From: a virus
Reading direction: 5' to 3' (one strand)
IMG/VR virus record: IMGVR_UViG_3300020183_000129
Coordinates: 1-48,599 of that record
Length of the DNA stretch: 48,599 bases
Part shown: in pieces, positions 46,880 through 48,599 of the stretch
Position numbering within the stretch: the first letter of the stretch is position 1
How the letters are laid out: every line of letters starts with the position of its first letter
Position numbers and translations under genes: made by a program
Notes under the pieces: generated by a model
Databases searched by the model: none
What the model was told of the DNA's origin: nothing
Seen by the model: only the letters and a program-made list of their open reading frames with translations

Positions 46880-47644
46880 ATGGGCTACACCGGAAAGGCG
46901 GTTGTTTACAAAATCATCAACCTGAACAACGCCAAATTCTATGTTGGGAGCACTGTGAAGATAAAAGAGAGGTTTAGGGCGCACCGCCGAAAGCTGCGAG
47001 CGGGTACGCACCATTGTCCGCATTTACAACATGCTTGGAATAAGTACGGTGAAGATGCCTTTGTTTTTAGGGTTATCGCGTATGTTGACAACCCACTAGA
47101 GTTGCATGCTGTCGAACAGGTGTTTTTGGACGAGCATCACGGGTCTGCGCAGTGTTACAACTATGCTCGGTATACTGATAGCTCTAGCCGTGGTGTAGTT
47201 CGCTCATCTGAGCATCGCACCGCTATCTCTGCTGCGCTGAAAGCGCATTATGCTGAAAACGGACACCACGCCGTGGGTCGGAAGCACTCTACTGAGTCTC
47301 GCGAACTAATGCGTAAAAATCGTTCGGGCAAAGCGGTTAGCGATGCGACAAAAGAAAAGTTACGCGAAGCAAACCTTGGCAAGCGCGCTTCGGTAGCAAC
47401 TCGCGCAAAACTTAGCGCTCTGCGCAAGGGCAAGGAGCGCGCGGTGGAGCACGCCGCCAAGTACAACAAGGCTATCGTCGAGGTATCCTCTGGAGAAGTG
47501 TTTTCAAGTCTCAAAGAGGTCAAAGCAAAGTTTAACATGTCCCCCGGCATGCTTGCAAAAGCGTTAGCCGCCGATAGGCCGCTGACCCGTGGAGCGAACG
47601 CTGGCAAGCACTTTAGGTACGCTCCAGCTCCCCCCGGCGTCTGA
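46880..47644 (+). CDS. GIY-YIG homing endonuclease with NUMOD3-like repeats
   Basis: 254 aa from ATG 46880 (AAGGAG upstream). N-terminal GIY-YIG domain: AVVYKIINLNNAKFYVGST carries the variant VVY and YVG motifs, with RFRAHRRKL supplying the Arg and HAVEQVFLDEH the Glu. Then NUMOD3-type repeats (GRKHSTESRELMRKN, GKAVSDATKEKLREA, GKRASVATRAKLSAL) for DNA reading, and a NUMOD1-like helix at the end. Bounded by its own promoter and terminator, so an inserted mobile gene between capsid and the next virion gene. Confidence 0.9.
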   Translation: MGYTGKAVVYKIINLNNAKFYVGSTVKIKERFRAHRRKLRAGTHHCPHLQHAWNKYGEDAFVFRVIAYVDNPLELHAVEQVFLDEHHGSAQCYNYARYTDSSSRGVVRSSEHRTAISAALKAHYAENGHHAVGRKHSTESRELMRKNRSGKAVSDATKEKLREANLGKRASVATRAKLSALRKGKERAVEHAAKYNKAIVEVSSGEVFSSLKEVKAKFNMSPGMLAKALAADRPLTRGANAGKHFRYAPAPPGV

Positions 47645-47685
47645 TCTGTGCTATACAGGGACACTACCTCCCTGTTTGCCAAACT

Positions 47686-47716
47686 GGGCCCCTGCATAGC
47701 GGGGGCCCTTTCTTTT
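47686..47716 (+). terminator. Terminator after the GIY-YIG gene
   Basis: GGGCCCC / GGGGCCC (47686-47692, 47702-47708) with loop TGCATAGCG and TTTCTTTT after it. Confidence 0.9.
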
Positions 47717-47794
47717 ATGGATTGTCTGGTGTATGCTCAGGCATCCCTGACAGCCGCATGATGTGGCTGACGCTCGCCAAGACAGGAGATCAAC

Positions 47795-48337
47795 ATGGCG
47801 AATACCACCTTCAACGGCCCGGTACGTTCTGAGAACGGCTTTCAGTCTGTCACTAAGAGCGAAACGACTGGCGAATACGCTGTTGAATCGACCTATGGAA
47901 CGCGCCCGAACTTCCGCACTGCGGTCAACAACGCGCTCCTCAACACTGGTGCGGCTGTCACGACGACGCTGACGCGGGCTCAATCTGGCACGATTTTCAC
48001 CATTGATGGCACGGACGACATCGTCGTCAACCTGCCTGCTCTCAGCACTGCCAACGTCGGCACGACGTATGAGTTCATCGTTACGACGGCGGTTGGCGCT
48101 GCGAAAACGGCCACATTTGTTCTTCCGGGTGCGGGCGTCTCGAATTTCTATGGTGCGCTCCAGCTTCTTGGCGGTGTTGCGGCTAACCCCGCGAGTGATG
48201 TTGCTGGGGACACGCTGACGCTTCCGAACTCGACGGTGGTCAACAGTCGTGTGAAGCTGACCTGCATCACCGACAACGGCACCAACTCGATTTGGAAAGC
48301 CGAGACGCTGACGAGCCCGATTGCCACCATCGCTTGA
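47795..48337 (+). CDS. Virion structural protein
   Basis: 180 aa, AGGAGATCAAC before the ATG. Thr/Val/Ala-rich beta protein: ANTTFNGPVRSENGFQSVTK, FTIDGTDDIVVNLPALSTA, TYEFIVTTAVGAAKTATFVL. The pattern fits head-surface or tail decoration proteins. It lies after the capsid gene and the inserted endonuclease. Confidence 0.65.
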   Translation: MANTTFNGPVRSENGFQSVTKSETTGEYAVESTYGTRPNFRTAVNNALLNTGAAVTTTLTRAQSGTIFTIDGTDDIVVNLPALSTANVGTTYEFIVTTAVGAAKTATFVLPGAGVSNFYGALQLLGGVAANPASDVAGDTLTLPNSTVVNSRVKLTCITDNGTNSIWKAETLTSPIATIA

Positions 48338-48349
48338 TAGGAGGCCCCT

Positions 48350-48599
48350 ATGGGCATGTACGACGTACTTACGAAGTACATAGCAGCGGATACTACCGCT
48401 GCTGATGCTGATGGCGTGTGCCAGTCGCAGACACCTGCGGCTGGTGGGGTTCAGAACCTGACCATCAATGGTGCGTTGTCGTCTGGTGGGGTGGCGACGT
48501 TCGTTGCGGCCCGCTTCATCACCATCACGTCAGCGGGCGCAGACAGCGGGCGCACGTTCACTGTTACCGGCACTAACGTAAATGGAGTTGCACAAACGG
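48350..48599 (+). CDS. Virion protein, 3' end cut by the window
   Basis: ATG 48350 with TAGGAGG upstream; 83 codons visible. MGMYDVLTKYIAADTTAADA, GVCQSQTPAAGGVQNLTING, ITITSAGADSGRTFTVTGTN: a beta-sandwich-like start common in environmental podovirus structural genes. Remaining length unknown. Confidence 0.7.
   Translation, partial: MGMYDVLTKYIAADTTAADADGVCQSQTPAAGGVQNLTINGALSSGGVATFVAARFITITSAGADSGRTFTVTGTNVNGVAQT

Noticed and set aside
1-48599. tRNA genes, rRNA, integrase, phage RNA polymerase or DNA polymerase
   Set aside because: None recognised; absence of integrase and polymerases may reflect the missing part of the genome.

Overview
The window is most of a tailed double-stranded DNA phage genome (or prophage) of podovirus-like design. 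The evidence is a full packaging and capsid set (small and large terminase, portal, scaffold, major capsid protein), a P22 gp10-like tail protein, a row of internal or ejection proteins ending in a 3146-residue polyvalent protein, and a holin/endolysin cassette. No rRNA, tRNA, integrase or phage RNA polymerase was seen. Base composition is moderately GC-rich. The structural proteins look like those of environmental (marine or freshwater) podovirus contigs, so a proteobacterial host, perhaps an alphaproteobacterium, is plausible but not proven. Both ends cut genes: base 1 appears to be the second base of a start codon, and the last gene runs off the right edge. Part of the tail module is therefore missing.

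Layout. (1) 1-19207, rightward: a small membrane protein, a holin candidate, a GH19 endolysin, then tail and internal virion proteins in a tightly overlapping operon that ends in the giant protein. (2) 19197-23046, leftward: early nucleic-acid genes (PD-(D/E)XK-like protein, HTH, HNH nucleases, SSB-like protein, DUF1071-type annealing protein, RecB-like exonuclease), led by a promoter with a perfect -35 box. (3) 23113-25541, rightward island: RusA resolvase and a primase-helicase, closed by a strong terminator. (4) 25651-36382, leftward: about thirty mostly tiny, translationally coupled genes of unknown function, plus a MoxR AAA+ ATPase and a metallopeptidase/VWA partner. Many share a GGGAGAGAC-type ribosome binding leader and some have hairpin leaders. 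(5) 36883-48599, rightward: terminase, portal, GroES-like protein, scaffold, capsid, a free-standing GIY-YIG homing endonuclease with its own promoter and terminator, then more virion genes.

The genes form a self-sufficient lytic or temperate programme: leftward transcription makes the recombination proteins and host-takeover candidates, the rightward island replicates DNA, and the rightward late genes package, assemble, eject and lyse.

The most unusual signal is a set of four short, protein-like reading frames overprinted inside long genes. Three are in the +1 frame (1562-1825, 13797-13949, 15423-15575) and one is antisense (13144-13359). Each has a Shine-Dalgarno-like sequence (good in three, weaker or ambiguous at 13797), and each lies where the host protein reads like an inter-domain linker. 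Other signals are a pair of structured elements with matching flanks but unrelated inner stems (23484-23563 and 37926-38037), a recurrent dyad AAGTTC-N4-GAACTW, and three near-identical leader hairpins in the leftward operon.
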